A stretch of 64,000 bases of DNA from Bifidobacterium lemurum (GCF_014898175.1 NZ_CP062948.1:1426001-1490000); one strand, 5' to 3'. Shown: positions 26,095 to 35,141, counted from the stretch's first letter. Made by a program: numbers and translations. The notes: generated from the sequence alone by a model not told the origin.

Positions 26095-27540
26095 ATGGCT
26101 GAGACAGCAGTCAAGGAAAAGGAAAACGGCATTCCCGTGCCCGAGGAGGGGACTGAGGAATTCGCCAGAATGAACAAGATGGCGAAGGTCGCGATCCCGA
26201 TCGTGCTCATCATCTTCACCATGGGCGTGCTCCAGCAGCAGGCCTTCGGCATGATCTACGTGAACATCGGCGACCAGCTCGGCCAGGCGAATCTGGCCCC
26301 GTTGATCACCTCGATCCCGGGTATCGTGCTCGGCATCGTGTGCGTCGTCTACGGTTCGCTCGGCGACTTCGTGTCGCTGAAGAAGATGATGATTCTGGGC
26401 ACGATCGTATTCGTGCTCGGTTCGATACTCGGATGCTTCGGCGACCTGAGCATCTGGATCGTCATCCTCGCCCGCACCGTGCAGTCCGCCGGCTGGCAGG
26501 TGTCCGGCTCCATCTTCCTCGTGCTTGTGTCCAAGTACATCGAGAAGAAGAAACGTGTGATCTGGTACGGCGTGTTCGTCGCCGTGTTCCGCATCGCCGC
26601 GGCGCTCGGCGTGTTCCTCGCCGGCTACATGACCCTCGTCGACTGGCGCATCCTCTTCGGCATCGGCGTCATCGCGGTCTTCTTCATTCCGGTTCTGGCG
26701 AAGAACCTGCCCGACCAGCACGCCAAGGGCGCCCGTATCGACGTGGTCGGCTTCACCCTGATCGGCCTGTTCGCCGGCGCCGTCACCATGTTCTTCACCG
26801 ACATGAACTGGGGCTGGGGCATCTCCTGCATCGTGACGCTGGTCGCCTTCGTCGTCTACATCAACAAGGCCAAGGATCCGTTCATCACCCCGAAGATGCT
26901 GACCAACCCGGCCTTCGCGATGACCATGGTCGTGATCTTCGTCGGCTACTTCTTCAGCTACACGCTGAACGCCGGCTGCAACGCCATCGGCCTGAACGTC
27001 TACGGCATCGACTCCTCGCAGGTCTCCAACCTGCTGGTGTGGTCGATCATCCTCGCCGCCATCATGGGCTTCGCCGCAGGCCCGATCATCCAGAGGATCG
27101 GCCGCAAGGCCTCCGTGATCCTGGCCCTCGCCTGCATGGGCGGCGGTCTGATCGCCGTGGCCTTCCTGATCCCGATGGGCGCGGTCTGGTCCCTCGCCGT
27201 GGCTCCGTGCATCTACTACTTCGGCACCTCCTTCTTCTACCAGCCGATCGTCGACACCGCGACGCTCACGGTGGAGGCCGAGGAGTCCGGCCGCGCGCTG
27301 GGCTTCAACGATCTGATGCAGGCCATCACCGGCTCCGTCGGCGTGGCGATCTTCGGCCAGCTCATGGCCAACGGCGCGATGAGCGGCGGCTCGCTGTTCG
27401 GCACCGAGGCGGGACCGGCCTCCACCTACGCCAATGTGTTCACCATCGGCGGTGCGATCGTTCTGGGCGCGATGGTGATCTTCATCGCCTCCATGAAGAT
27501 GATCTACAGCCGTTCGCGCGTGGCGGACGACGAAAGCTGA
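26095..27540 (+). CDS. Major facilitator superfamily transporter
   Basis: The 481-residue membrane protein has about 14 hydrophobic segments, a cytoplasmic N-terminus rich in charge (KEKENGIPVPEEGTEE) and the MFS loop motif as YGSLGDFVSLKKMM. The length and helix number fit the DHA2-type drug:proton antiporters. GAAAGGATAGGGA precedes the ATG, 87 bp after the dehydrogenase gene. It ends the cluster and is followed by a strong terminator. It may export an end product such as a nucleobase or alcohol, which is inference. Confidence 0.88.
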   Translation: MAETAVKEKENGIPVPEEGTEEFARMNKMAKVAIPIVLIIFTMGVLQQQAFGMIYVNIGDQLGQANLAPLITSIPGIVLGIVCVVYGSLGDFVSLKKMMILGTIVFVLGSILGCFGDLSIWIVILARTVQSAGWQVSGSIFLVLVSKYIEKKKRVIWYGVFVAVFRIAAALGVFLAGYMTLVDWRILFGIGVIAVFFIPVLAKNLPDQHAKGARIDVVGFTLIGLFAGAVTMFFTDMNWGWGISCIVTLVAFVVYINKAKDPFITPKMLTNPAFAMTMVVIFVGYFFSYTLNAGCNAIGLNVYGIDSSQVSNLLVWSIILAAIMGFAAGPIIQRIGRKASVILALACMGGGLIAVAFLIPMGAVWSLAVAPCIYYFGTSFFYQPIVDTATLTVEAEESGRALGFNDLMQAITGSVGVAIFGQLMANGAMSGGSLFGTEAGPASTYANVFTIGGAIVLGAMVIFIASMKMIYSRSRVADDES

Positions 27541-27645
27541 TCGCCGTTCGCCCGCCGGCCGTCTCTCGACCGGCCCGGCCGGCGGTTCGGCGGCGTCGAG
27601 GAAGTCTGCGCGCCGCCGCCGAACCGCCACGATACTGATGGGGAT

Positions 27646-27688
27646 GACCCGTACGGATGCCCACGCGCTTCCGTACGGGTCGTTTCTT
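27646..27688 (+). terminator. Terminator closing the ECF/nucleoside cluster
   Basis: GACCCGTACGGA (27646-27657) pairs perfectly with TCCGTACGGGTC (27670-27681) and is followed by GTTTCTT. Confidence 0.85.
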
Positions 27689-27760
27689 CATATGCGGCTA
27701 CTACGATGGGGCGTGGTCGAATGAGCGAGCCCGCGATGCGGGCGTGGTCAGGGGAGTGTC

Positions 27761-28576
27761 ATGACGGCGTATATGGAACATAAGAACCTCGCCAACGAGG
27801 TGATCGATGAGGCTCGGAGCCGTCAGATCGCCGACAACGTGCGTCGCGCGCTCGACCGCGTCGCCACGGCCGAGGCCGAGGCGGGCCGGGAGATGGGGGC
27901 GGTGCGATTGCTGGCCGCCACCAAAACACGTGATGTGGGCGAGATTCTCGCCGCCATCGACGCGGGCGTGCGCATGATCGGCGAGAACCGTCCGCAGGAG
28001 ATCGTGGCCAAGGCCCCGGGATTGGCCAAACGGCTGGCCGAGCGCGGGTTCGCGCTGGGGACGGACCCGGCCATGGTCGAGCCGGTCGAACATATTCCCT
28101 TCCATCTCATCGGCCAATTGCAGTCGAATAAGATCGGCAAAGTGCTGCCCGTGGCCGATGTGATCGAATCGGTGGATTCCATCGAACTGGCGGAGAGAAT
28201 CGCCCGCCGCGCGGTGGCGCGCGGCATCACGGTCGGTGTGCTGCTGGAGGTCAACGAGTCCGGCGAGGATTCCAAATCCGGTTGCCCGCCCAGCCACGCC
28301 ATCGATCTGGCGCAACGCATCGGCGCGATGGGAGGTCTTGAATTGCAGGGCCTGATGACCATCGGCGCGCATGTGGATGATGAGCGCGTGATCCGTTCCG
28401 GTTTCGCCCATCTGCGCCGCACCCGTGATCTGATTCTCGCATCCGGCACCGAGGGCACCGAGCACTGCGTGGAATTGTCGATGGGGATGAGCCAGGACAT
28501 GGATCTCGCCATCGACGAAGGGGCCACCATCGTGCGGGTCGGCACCGCCATTTTCGGCGCGCGCGACTTCATCTGA
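27761..28576 (+). CDS. yggS: YggS/PROSC-family pyridoxal-phosphate homeostasis protein
   Basis: The 271-residue protein is an alanine-racemase-like TIM barrel without the second domain. The PLP lysine is in RLLAATKTRDVGEI, and GENRPQEIVAK, HLIGQLQSNKIGKVLP and LSMGMSQDMDLAI match the family in order. It binds PLP and buffers its free level in the cytoplasm. ATG 27761 has AGGGGAG upstream; ATG 27773 is an alternative start. It is slightly longer at the N-terminus than typical (about 230-260 residues). Confidence 0.92.
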   Translation: MTAYMEHKNLANEVIDEARSRQIADNVRRALDRVATAEAEAGREMGAVRLLAATKTRDVGEILAAIDAGVRMIGENRPQEIVAKAPGLAKRLAERGFALGTDPAMVEPVEHIPFHLIGQLQSNKIGKVLPVADVIESVDSIELAERIARRAVARGITVGVLLEVNESGEDSKSGCPPSHAIDLAQRIGAMGGLELQGLMTIGAHVDDERVIRSGFAHLRRTRDLILASGTEGTEHCVELSMGMSQDMDLAIDEGATIVRVGTAIFGARDFI

Positions 28577-28685
28577 CCTATTCTCGCCGACGACGGGGGT
28601 GCGGGGGCATCCATGAACGTCGAAGACGTCGTACGCTACCACCAGCGCGGGGGTGGCCCTGCGGGCGTACGGCGAAAGGGGCGGT

Positions 28686-29753
28686 GTGAGGTCCACGGAC
28701 AAAGCGATTCGCGCGGGTGCGAAGCATGCCGCATCACCCGTGGGCGCGACCCTGCACACCGAAACCGCTTCGGGTGTTGAATCCCCCGATTTCGCCGCCG
28801 TGATCGACGCGTCCGATATCGTCCGGCGGCAACGGTCGCTGCGCCGCAAACTGTGGGCGATGCGCGCGGTCATCATACTGCTGGTCCTTGCCGCGGTCGG
28901 CGTGGGCGGATTTCCCCTGGCCCTGCAATACCGTTCCTCACGCGAGCTCGCCAACACGTCGACGAGCGCCGCCGAGCGCGTGGCGGGCTGGCCGTATCCG
29001 CAGGCGGAAACCGCGCTTGAGGAGGCGAGAGCGTACAACACGCGTCTCGCCGAATCGGGACAGACGATTCTGGGTGAGGCCGCCGACCCGTTCTCCGCCA
29101 TCCAAAACGCCGCCAACGGCGAGACCGACGGCGAAACCGAATCCGCATCGCAGCAGGACGAGGAATACCAGTCGCTGCTTGACAGCGGCGGCGGCGTGAT
29201 GGGCACCGTCAGCATTCCGAAAATCTCCGTGGAATTGCCGATCTACCACGGGACCTCCGAAACCACGCTCGCCTCGGGCGCGGGCCATCTCTATGGGACC
29301 AGCCTGCCGGTCGGCGGCGAGAGCACCCACAGCGTGATCACCGGGCATCGCGGTCTGGTGGAGGCGGCGATGTTCACGCGTCTCGACGAGATGGAAGTGG
29401 GCGACTACTTCTATATCGAGGTGATGGGCGAGACGCTGGGGTATCAGGTGGACCGCATCGCCATAATCGAGCCGGACGATACCTCGCAGCTGAAGATCGT
29501 CCCCGGCGAGGACCGCGTGACCCTGATGACCTGCACGCCCTACGGCGTGAACACGCACCGTCTGCTGGTCTCGGCCGTGCGCTCGTCGATTCCGGACGAG
29601 ATCCCCGCCGAGGAGGACGCGGTGGCGGACGCCCGCGTCATCGCCATCGCCGTTGGATTGGGCGTGCTGGCGTTCGGACTGCTGCTGCTGGGATTCCTCC
29701 ACTCCCCGTGGCATATCCGCCGCCATGCCGCCAGCTGGCCCAAGCGAGGTTAG
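28686..29753 (+). CDS. Class C (pilus-assembly) sortase
   Basis: The likely start is GTG 28686, behind AAAGGG; an in-frame GTG at 28653 has no site. The 355-residue protein has an N-terminal membrane helix (AVIILLVLAAVGVGG), the class C lid motif ADPFSAI, and the catalytic triad His221 (ITGHRGL), Cys283 (LMTCTPYG) and Arg292 (THRLLVSAV). A second membrane helix near the C-terminus is also typical of class C. The enzyme cleaves LPxTG pilins and joins them through lysine into a fibre. The two LPLTG proteins that follow are its expected substrates. A sortase placed before its pilins is an unusual order for bifidobacterial clusters as I know them. Confidence 0.9.
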   Translation: MRSTDKAIRAGAKHAASPVGATLHTETASGVESPDFAAVIDASDIVRRQRSLRRKLWAMRAVIILLVLAAVGVGGFPLALQYRSSRELANTSTSAAERVAGWPYPQAETALEEARAYNTRLAESGQTILGEAADPFSAIQNAANGETDGETESASQQDEEYQSLLDSGGGVMGTVSIPKISVELPIYHGTSETTLASGAGHLYGTSLPVGGESTHSVITGHRGLVEAAMFTRLDEMEVGDYFYIEVMGETLGYQVDRIAIIEPDDTSQLKIVPGEDRVTLMTCTPYGVNTHRLLVSAVRSSIPDEIPAEEDAVADARVIAIAVGLGVLAFGLLLLGFLHSPWHIRRHAASWPKRG

Positions 29754-30030
29754 CGCCGCGGCTCCGGTTTGCGTTTGGGTCATTATATGAACGTTTCGCG
29801 CGTGTGCAGGTGACGTACGAGGGGATGCGTTGTTCGCCTGACGCATTGTGCTCGCTTGTTTTTCGCGACTCACGAGGGGATGAGTATTGCCTCGTTCAGG
29901 GTGTACGCGCCGACTGGGGAAGCGAATTAGGTTGGCGCAATGTATGGGCGTCCCATGGCTTATGGGCGCTTGGGTGCATCCGTCGGCGGCAGGTTGTGTG
30001 GTCTTCGACGGCGAGGAACGGAACAAAGAT

Positions 30031-32502
30031 ATGGGAAGAATTCGCGAGCTGCTCGCCCGGATCGCCGGAGCGGGCTTGAACAAAGCCATGGCGCTGGTAG
30101 CCGCGCTCGCCATGGTGGTCAGCGTCGTCGGCGTGGGGACCGCGGTCGCTGAGGAGTCGAGCTCCTCCGGACAGTCCGGAACGGCCCAGACGGCGGAAAC
30201 GAATGACGAAACGACGAAAACCGATGAGGAACTGGCCGCCGAAGCCGATGACATTCGCCCTGCTGAGAGCACGGATGACGGAGTGGCCGCCGCTTCGGAC
30301 GACGACGTGGATCTGGAGGCTCCCGCGCACCGCAAATACATCAAAGACAACGGCGACGGCACTTACTGGTTGTCGTTGGATGTGACCGGCGCCTCCCGCG
30401 CCAGCACCGAACAGAACTACCAGGCCGCCGATGTGGTGCTGGTGATGGACACCTCAGGCAGCATGAATGACTGCGTCGCCTACGACCGGCGGGGAAACTG
30501 CACGCAAAGACGGTGGGGCATCGCGACCTCGGCCGCTTCGGCGTTGGCCAATCAGCTGTTGACCGACGCGAACGCGGCGTTGCCGACGAATCAGCAGGTG
30601 CAGATGGCGGTGGTGGATTTCGACACCACTTCAAAGGTGATGGATCTCAGCTCTCGATGGGGAGCTCAGTCGTGGACCACATCCGCCTCGGCCGTCACGA
30701 GCTCCTTTGACGATATGAGCGCCAGCGGCGGCACCAACTGGGAGGCTGGCCTGAGCGACGCGAATTCGCTGAATTCAAGCCGTGCGGGTGTCAAGAAGTA
30801 CATCATCTTCCTGTCCGACGGCTCTCCGACCTTCCGCAACAGTTCGATGGGCGTCAGGTGCCCCAACGGGTGGAATAGCGAGTGCAACTACTACGGAAGC
30901 GACGGCGTTTACGGCACTGGAAGTAGCGATGATAGCGGTTACAATTACAACGCCGCCGTCAACGAGGCGAACAGCCGCAATGGTGCCGAACTGTATGTGG
31001 TGAGTACGGGTTCCGGAGCGAATGATGACATGAGTCGATTCGCCAACGACGTCAATGGCACCTTCTTCGACGGTACGGACGAAGAGAAGCTCACGGCGGC
31101 GTTCGACTCCATCATCGAGGAGATCACCCGTCAGTCCACGTATCGGGATGTGCTGGTCAAGGACACGCTATCCCAATACGCCGTGGCGACGGACAGCCAG
31201 GGAGGCACGGGCTATCTGGTGGAATCGTCCGCATACGACGCGGACGGCGGCGATGTCTCGCAGACCGATCCGGCCGCGCGCTCCATGAGCGTGGAATACA
31301 ATCAGGAGACCAAAGAACTGTCGATGGTCTTCCCCGAAGGCACGACGCTCAGCCCGAACGTCACCTATGTGGCGAGGATTCTGATCAAACCCTCCGACGA
31401 TGCGTACGACTACTTCATCGCCAACAGCGGCTCGTATCCGAACACTGGCGATGCCAACACCGACGCCGAAGGCAATACGACCAGCTCCAACCAGGCCGGC
31501 TTCTATGCGAACGCCACGAATGGCAATGGCGACACGTCGGCGACGGTGTATTACAAGGTGGTCACCACGGTCGATGGAGAGGAGCACGTCGGCGAAGAGC
31601 AAAGCGCGCTCTACGACCGGCCGGTGATTCAGGTGAAGGTCCCCAGCCTGACGCTGTCCAAAAGCGTGGACAGCACCTACGCCGGCGACTACGGCGCGCA
31701 GCCCGCGAACTGGACGCTGTCGGCGCTGAAGAACAGCGGCGCGTACGGCATCAATCCGACCACCCCGAGCGGAGACGTGTCCACTGACGGCTTCGTATCC
31801 ACGCAGTCGGTATCCAAAACCCTGTTGGCACCGGGCATCTACACCCTGTCCGAAGCCGAGGACGAATCCACCGGATACCAGTACTTCAACGGATACACGG
31901 CTGGGCGATGGAAATGCGTCGATGCGGACGGCGACACGGTCACCGTATCCACCAGCGGGTCGAGCGGAGCGCAGACGGTGAATCTGAAATCGGGCGACGA
32001 CGTGACCTGCACCGTGACCAACACCGCGCTGCCCGGTGCGATCTTCTGGAAGAAAGTCGACCAGCGTGATCAGACGAAGCTGCTTGAGGGCTCGCAGTGG
32101 ACGCTGTCCGGCGACATCGAAGGCTTCGAAGAGCTGAACATCGTGGACGACGGCGAGAACGACCAGTCCTCCGATACGGCCGGCGAGCTGTCCGTGGACG
32201 GTTTGGTCTGGGGCGAATACACCCTCACCGAAACCAAGGCCCCGACGGGGTATCGGACGCCGACCGGTGACGACGCCGAACACGCCGTCAGCGTGTTGCC
32301 TAGCAATGGCATCGAAGATGATGGACGATTCGTCATCGATGTCGGTTCGATCGTCAACAAACGCACAGAGGTGTCGTCGTTGCCGTTGACCGGCGGCATG
32401 TCCGAACGCGACTGGCTGATCGGCGGCGCGGGGCTGGGCATGCTCGCATTGCTGCTGATCGGCGGTGTCGGCATCTGGCGAGGCAGGCAACGTTTGCTCT
32501 GA
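30031..32502 (+). CDS. LPxTG pilus tip protein with von Willebrand factor A domain
   Basis: The 823-residue protein starts at ATG 30031 with a signal peptide (NKAMALVAALAMVVSVVGVG, cleaved near residue 41). A vWA domain follows with the MIDAS motif D140-T-S-G-S144, then beta-sandwich Cna_B-type repeats (IFWKKVDQRD...YTLTETKAPTGY). The C-terminus has LPLTG at 784-788, a hydrophobic helix and RGRQRLL. The build is that of a pilus tip adhesin bound to host or matrix ligands through the metal site. A long open frame upstream (from 29887) is not needed. Three cysteines in YDRRGNCTQRR and nearby could form disulfides. Confidence 0.9.
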   Translation: MGRIRELLARIAGAGLNKAMALVAALAMVVSVVGVGTAVAEESSSSGQSGTAQTAETNDETTKTDEELAAEADDIRPAESTDDGVAAASDDDVDLEAPAHRKYIKDNGDGTYWLSLDVTGASRASTEQNYQAADVVLVMDTSGSMNDCVAYDRRGNCTQRRWGIATSAASALANQLLTDANAALPTNQQVQMAVVDFDTTSKVMDLSSRWGAQSWTTSASAVTSSFDDMSASGGTNWEAGLSDANSLNSSRAGVKKYIIFLSDGSPTFRNSSMGVRCPNGWNSECNYYGSDGVYGTGSSDDSGYNYNAAVNEANSRNGAELYVVSTGSGANDDMSRFANDVNGTFFDGTDEEKLTAAFDSIIEEITRQSTYRDVLVKDTLSQYAVATDSQGGTGYLVESSAYDADGGDVSQTDPAARSMSVEYNQETKELSMVFPEGTTLSPNVTYVARILIKPSDDAYDYFIANSGSYPNTGDANTDAEGNTTSSNQAGFYANATNGNGDTSATVYYKVVTTVDGEEHVGEEQSALYDRPVIQVKVPSLTLSKSVDSTYAGDYGAQPANWTLSALKNSGAYGINPTTPSGDVSTDGFVSTQSVSKTLLAPGIYTLSEAEDESTGYQYFNGYTAGRWKCVDADGDTVTVSTSGSSGAQTVNLKSGDDVTCTVTNTALPGAIFWKKVDQRDQTKLLEGSQWTLSGDIEGFEELNIVDDGENDQSSDTAGELSVDGLVWGEYTLTETKAPTGYRTPTGDDAEHAVSVLPSNGIEDDGRFVIDVGSIVNKRTEVSSLPLTGGMSERDWLIGGAGLGMLALLLIGGVGIWRGRQRLL

Positions 32503-32530
32503 TTCCCCGACATTTTCCATCAAATCTTGT

Positions 32531-32617
32531 GGCGGTTGTCATAGTCTCACTGTCTCAACCGCCGCAGGCTGAATAATTTCACAGATTTGCGGATCGCGGA
32601 GCCCGGAGTTGGGCTCC
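32531..32617 (+). promoter_or_regulatory. Two hairpins between the tip and shaft pilin genes
   Basis: GGCGGTTG (32531-32538) pairs with CAACCGCC (32556-32563). CGGAGCCC (32596-32603) pairs with GGGCTCCG (32610-32617) around a 6-nt loop. Neither is followed by a U-run. They could act as partial terminators, or as an mRNA processing point that raises shaft pilin over tip protein. Confidence 0.5.
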
Positions 32618-32658
32618 GGCTTCCGCGAGGGCAAAACACAGAAGAAAGGACTCCTCTC

Positions 32659-34179
32659 ATGAAGATGAGGAAACTATTCGCCTCAATCGCCGCCGCGGCG
32701 ACGATGATGGCCGGTCTCGCCTTTGGCGCGGCCACCGCGAACGCGGCGCCCGCGGACCAGACGCTGACGCTGAACGCCGGAAGCTACGGTGTGGTCGACG
32801 GCCACACGTTCAAGTATGTGGAGCTGGCCTCGTATCTTGGCGAGAACAGCGGCGAAATCGAAACCGTCGCGGATCGCGACGCTGTGGTGACGGCCATCAG
32901 GACCGCCACCGGCGCGGACGTGCCTTCGGATGTCGATCCGTTGGTGTGGGCGCAGTCCGGCGACCTCAACGGCACCGGCAGCCCGTTGTTCGGCGACAAT
33001 TCGGCGTTCCCCTGGAGCGGAAACGACGCCTCGCGTGAATTCGCGAACGCGTTGGTCTCCTATGCGGAGACCAACGGTGTTTCGGTGACAGCGGATGCCG
33101 AGCCGTTCACCATCACCGGTCTTGACGGCGGCCTGTATCTGCTGGTCGATGTGACCGAAGGCGCGACCGCGACCGAGAAGTCGCTGCCGATTATCGTGGG
33201 CACGGCCAACACCGCCGTGAGCATGACCGGCGAAATCAACGTCAAGAACCAGAAGACCGATGTGCCGCCGACCAAGAGCGTCGAAGGCGACACCGACGGC
33301 ACGGTGAGCGTCGGCGATACGCTGACCTACACCATCAACGGCATGGTGCCCTCCACTACCGACCAGAGCGACGACTACGTCTATTCGTTCGTGGACTACG
33401 CCTCCGCCGGTCTGTCCATCAACACGTCCAAAAGCAATGTGAAGGTCTACGTCGAAGGCGAGAGCGAGCCGCTCGCGGAATCCGAGTACACCGTGAGCCC
33501 GGCCGATCAGACCGTGGCCGGTGATGGCAGCAACGCCACCTTCACCGTCTCTCTTACGAAGGCCGCGTTGGACAATCTTCAGGATTACGCCGGCAAGAAG
33601 CTGTCCGTGAAGTACTCCGCCACCGTGACGGACGACGCCAAGGAGAACCCGGTGACCAACTCCGCCGAGATCGACAACGGCGGCAACGCTTCCGGACAAG
33701 GCACGCCGGTGACGCTGCACACCAACAAGTTCTCCTTCACCAAGGTGTGGGCCGACGGCACCGCCGCGACCGGCGCCTCCTTCGAGGTGTTCGATGGCGA
33801 CGGCAATTCCGTCGCCAAGATCGAGAACAACTCCGGCAACGTCTTCGAGTTCGCCGGTCTGAAGAACGGCACCTACACCGTTCGTGAGACCAAGGTCGCC
33901 GATGGCGCTCAGAACGTCACAGGATCCTTCACCGTGACTTTGAAGTACGGCGAGGCCATGGTGTTCGGCGACAGCCTGACGAGCGATCCCTACGATCTGG
34001 TCAAGTATGACGGCGAGTCCGGCGCCATCACGGTGACCAACGTCAAATCCATCACCCAGCTGCCGCTGACCGGTGCCGCCGGCACGGCGCTGTTCACCGC
34101 GATCGGACTGCTGCTCGCGGGAGTCGCCGTCACGGTCTACGTCAAGAGCCGCGGCATGAAGCGATCTTTGAACGCGTGA
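32659..34179 (+). CDS. LPxTG major (shaft) pilin, fimbrial isopeptide-forming type
   Basis: The 506-residue product starts at ATG 32659 behind GAAAGGA. A signal peptide (RKLFASIAAAATMMAGLAFG...ANA) precedes a FimA-like N-domain, an isopeptide-forming middle domain (VGDTLTYTINGMVP) and a Cna_B domain with the E-box YTVRETKV. The C-terminus has LPLTG at 468-472, a membrane helix and KSRGMKRSLNA. The usual YPKN pilin motif is absent; the likely crosslinking lysine lies in INVKNQKTDVPPTKS at the matching domain boundary. That assignment is inference. Confidence 0.9.
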   Translation: MKMRKLFASIAAAATMMAGLAFGAATANAAPADQTLTLNAGSYGVVDGHTFKYVELASYLGENSGEIETVADRDAVVTAIRTATGADVPSDVDPLVWAQSGDLNGTGSPLFGDNSAFPWSGNDASREFANALVSYAETNGVSVTADAEPFTITGLDGGLYLLVDVTEGATATEKSLPIIVGTANTAVSMTGEINVKNQKTDVPPTKSVEGDTDGTVSVGDTLTYTINGMVPSTTDQSDDYVYSFVDYASAGLSINTSKSNVKVYVEGESEPLAESEYTVSPADQTVAGDGSNATFTVSLTKAALDNLQDYAGKKLSVKYSATVTDDAKENPVTNSAEIDNGGNASGQGTPVTLHTNKFSFTKVWADGTAATGASFEVFDGDGNSVAKIENNSGNVFEFAGLKNGTYTVRETKVADGAQNVTGSFTVTLKYGEAMVFGDSLTSDPYDLVKYDGESGAITVTNVKSITQLPLTGAAGTALFTAIGLLLAGVAVTVYVKSRGMKRSLNA

Positions 34180-34194
34180 TGCATGACTGATGGG

Positions 34195-34224
34195 GAGAGG
34201 GGTCGCGAAACGTCGGCCCCTCTC
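34195..34224 (+). terminator. Terminator of the pilus operon
   Basis: GAGAGGGG (34195-34202) pairs with CCCCTCTC (34217-34224), followed by TTCG. It separates the pilins from the poly-G gene. Confidence 0.6.
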
Positions 34225-34323
34225 TTCGATGAATCGAGGAAATTGGATCGTTCGCCGAGACGGTAACGGGTCTGCGATGCGGACGGGGCGTCCTTGCATG
34301 GACGGTAGTGATAGGGGAATGCA

Positions 34324-34953
34324 ATGGCGACTGGTGGAGGCATGTTCAGTGCCGAAGAAGTGCGGTATCTCAGAAAATTGCCCGCGGTGGCGAACGCCAC
34401 TCGCAACCGCATCATGTATTCGGAGGCGTTCAAACGATCCTGTCTGCGCAGGTATTTCGCCGGCGAATCGCCGGTGAAGATGTTTCGCGAGGCCGGACTC
34501 GATCCGTCGCTTGTCGGATACAAGCGCATCGAACGATGCTTCGCGCGCTGGAAGGAGCAGGCGAAGAAAGAAGGCGTGGAACAGTATCTCGCCGGTGGCG
34601 ATGGGGACGATGCGGTGGATTTCTCGCCGGAGTCGTTCGCGCTCGACAGGGTCCGTCCCGTCCGCAAAAAGAATCGGGGGGGGGGGGGCATTGTTACCGC
34701 CTCTACTCGTATGTCACGCGACTCTTGGGAGGAGGCGCGCGATCTGATCATCGCCCAGCAGGCCTGGCGCATCGACCAATTGGAGCATAGGCTCGCCTCG
34801 ATGATGGAACAGGACGGCGCGGACCGGACCGACGTCGATCTCGATGCTGATTTCGCCTTCGCCTTCACCGAGCATCGCCACCCGGAACTCCGCCATGACA
34901 TGGACGGCGATTCGGCGGATGCGAGTGCGGCCCCTCCGGCTTCGTCATCCTGA
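34324..34953 (+). CDS. Helix-turn-helix protein interrupted by a 13-G tract (putative phase-variable regulator)
   Basis: The 209-residue protein begins MATGGGMFSAEEVRYLRKLP and contains a transposase-like HTH segment (SEAFKRSCLRRYFAGESPVK followed by MFREAGLDPSLVGYKRIERC). After R118 four glycines are encoded by a run of 13 G (34676-34688), then a probable coiled coil (EEARDLIIAQQAWRIDQLEHRLASM) and an acidic tail. With 13 G the frame is open. Loss of one G would end it at 34747 (about 140 residues) and gain of one at 34790 (about 155). The last codons and TGA stop are supplied by a TCATCCTGAGCG repeat. It lies 144 bp after the pilin operon and could switch it. The role is inferred from context only. 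Confidence 0.7.
   Translation: MATGGGMFSAEEVRYLRKLPAVANATRNRIMYSEAFKRSCLRRYFAGESPVKMFREAGLDPSLVGYKRIERCFARWKEQAKKEGVEQYLAGGDGDDAVDFSPESFALDRVRPVRKKNRGGGGIVTASTRMSRDSWEEARDLIIAQQAWRIDQLEHRLASMMEQDGADRTDVDLDADFAFAFTEHRHPELRHDMDGDSADASAAPPASSS
34676..34688 (+). repeat. Homopolymer tract of 13 G inside a gene
   Basis: Thirteen consecutive G residues lie in the coding frame of the HTH gene. Runs of this length are prone to slipped-strand mispairing during replication. Confidence 0.95.
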
Positions 34954-35030
34954 GCGGAGGCGAAACCGGAGTCGAAGGATCTCATTAGCCTTTGCCAATC
35001 AAGAAATCCCTCGACTGCGCTCGGGATGAC
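34944..35030. repeat. TCATCCTGAGCG-type repeat as an inverted pair
   Basis: A forward copy at 34944-34981 (GTCATCCTGAGCGGAGG... GGATCT) faces a reverse half copy at 35006-35030 (ATCCCTCGACTGCGCTCGGG ATGAC). The pair can fold as a hairpin and provides the stop codon of the HTH gene. Confidence 0.7.
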
Positions 35031-35141
35031 GTGCGGACTTGGGATCCCCGCGCGGGGCCGACGGTCGAGAGTCGTGCGGGGCGATGGCCGAGTCTGCGCT
35101 AGACCGACGGCCGAAAGCCGCGCGTTGTGCCCGGCCCTGCC

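Noticed and set aside
24811..27630. A 939-codon open frame on the minus strand opposite the dehydrogenase and MFS genes
   Set aside because: It is His/Arg/Asp/Gly-rich with no recognisable fold and runs antisense to two clear genes; third-position GC bias creates such frames.
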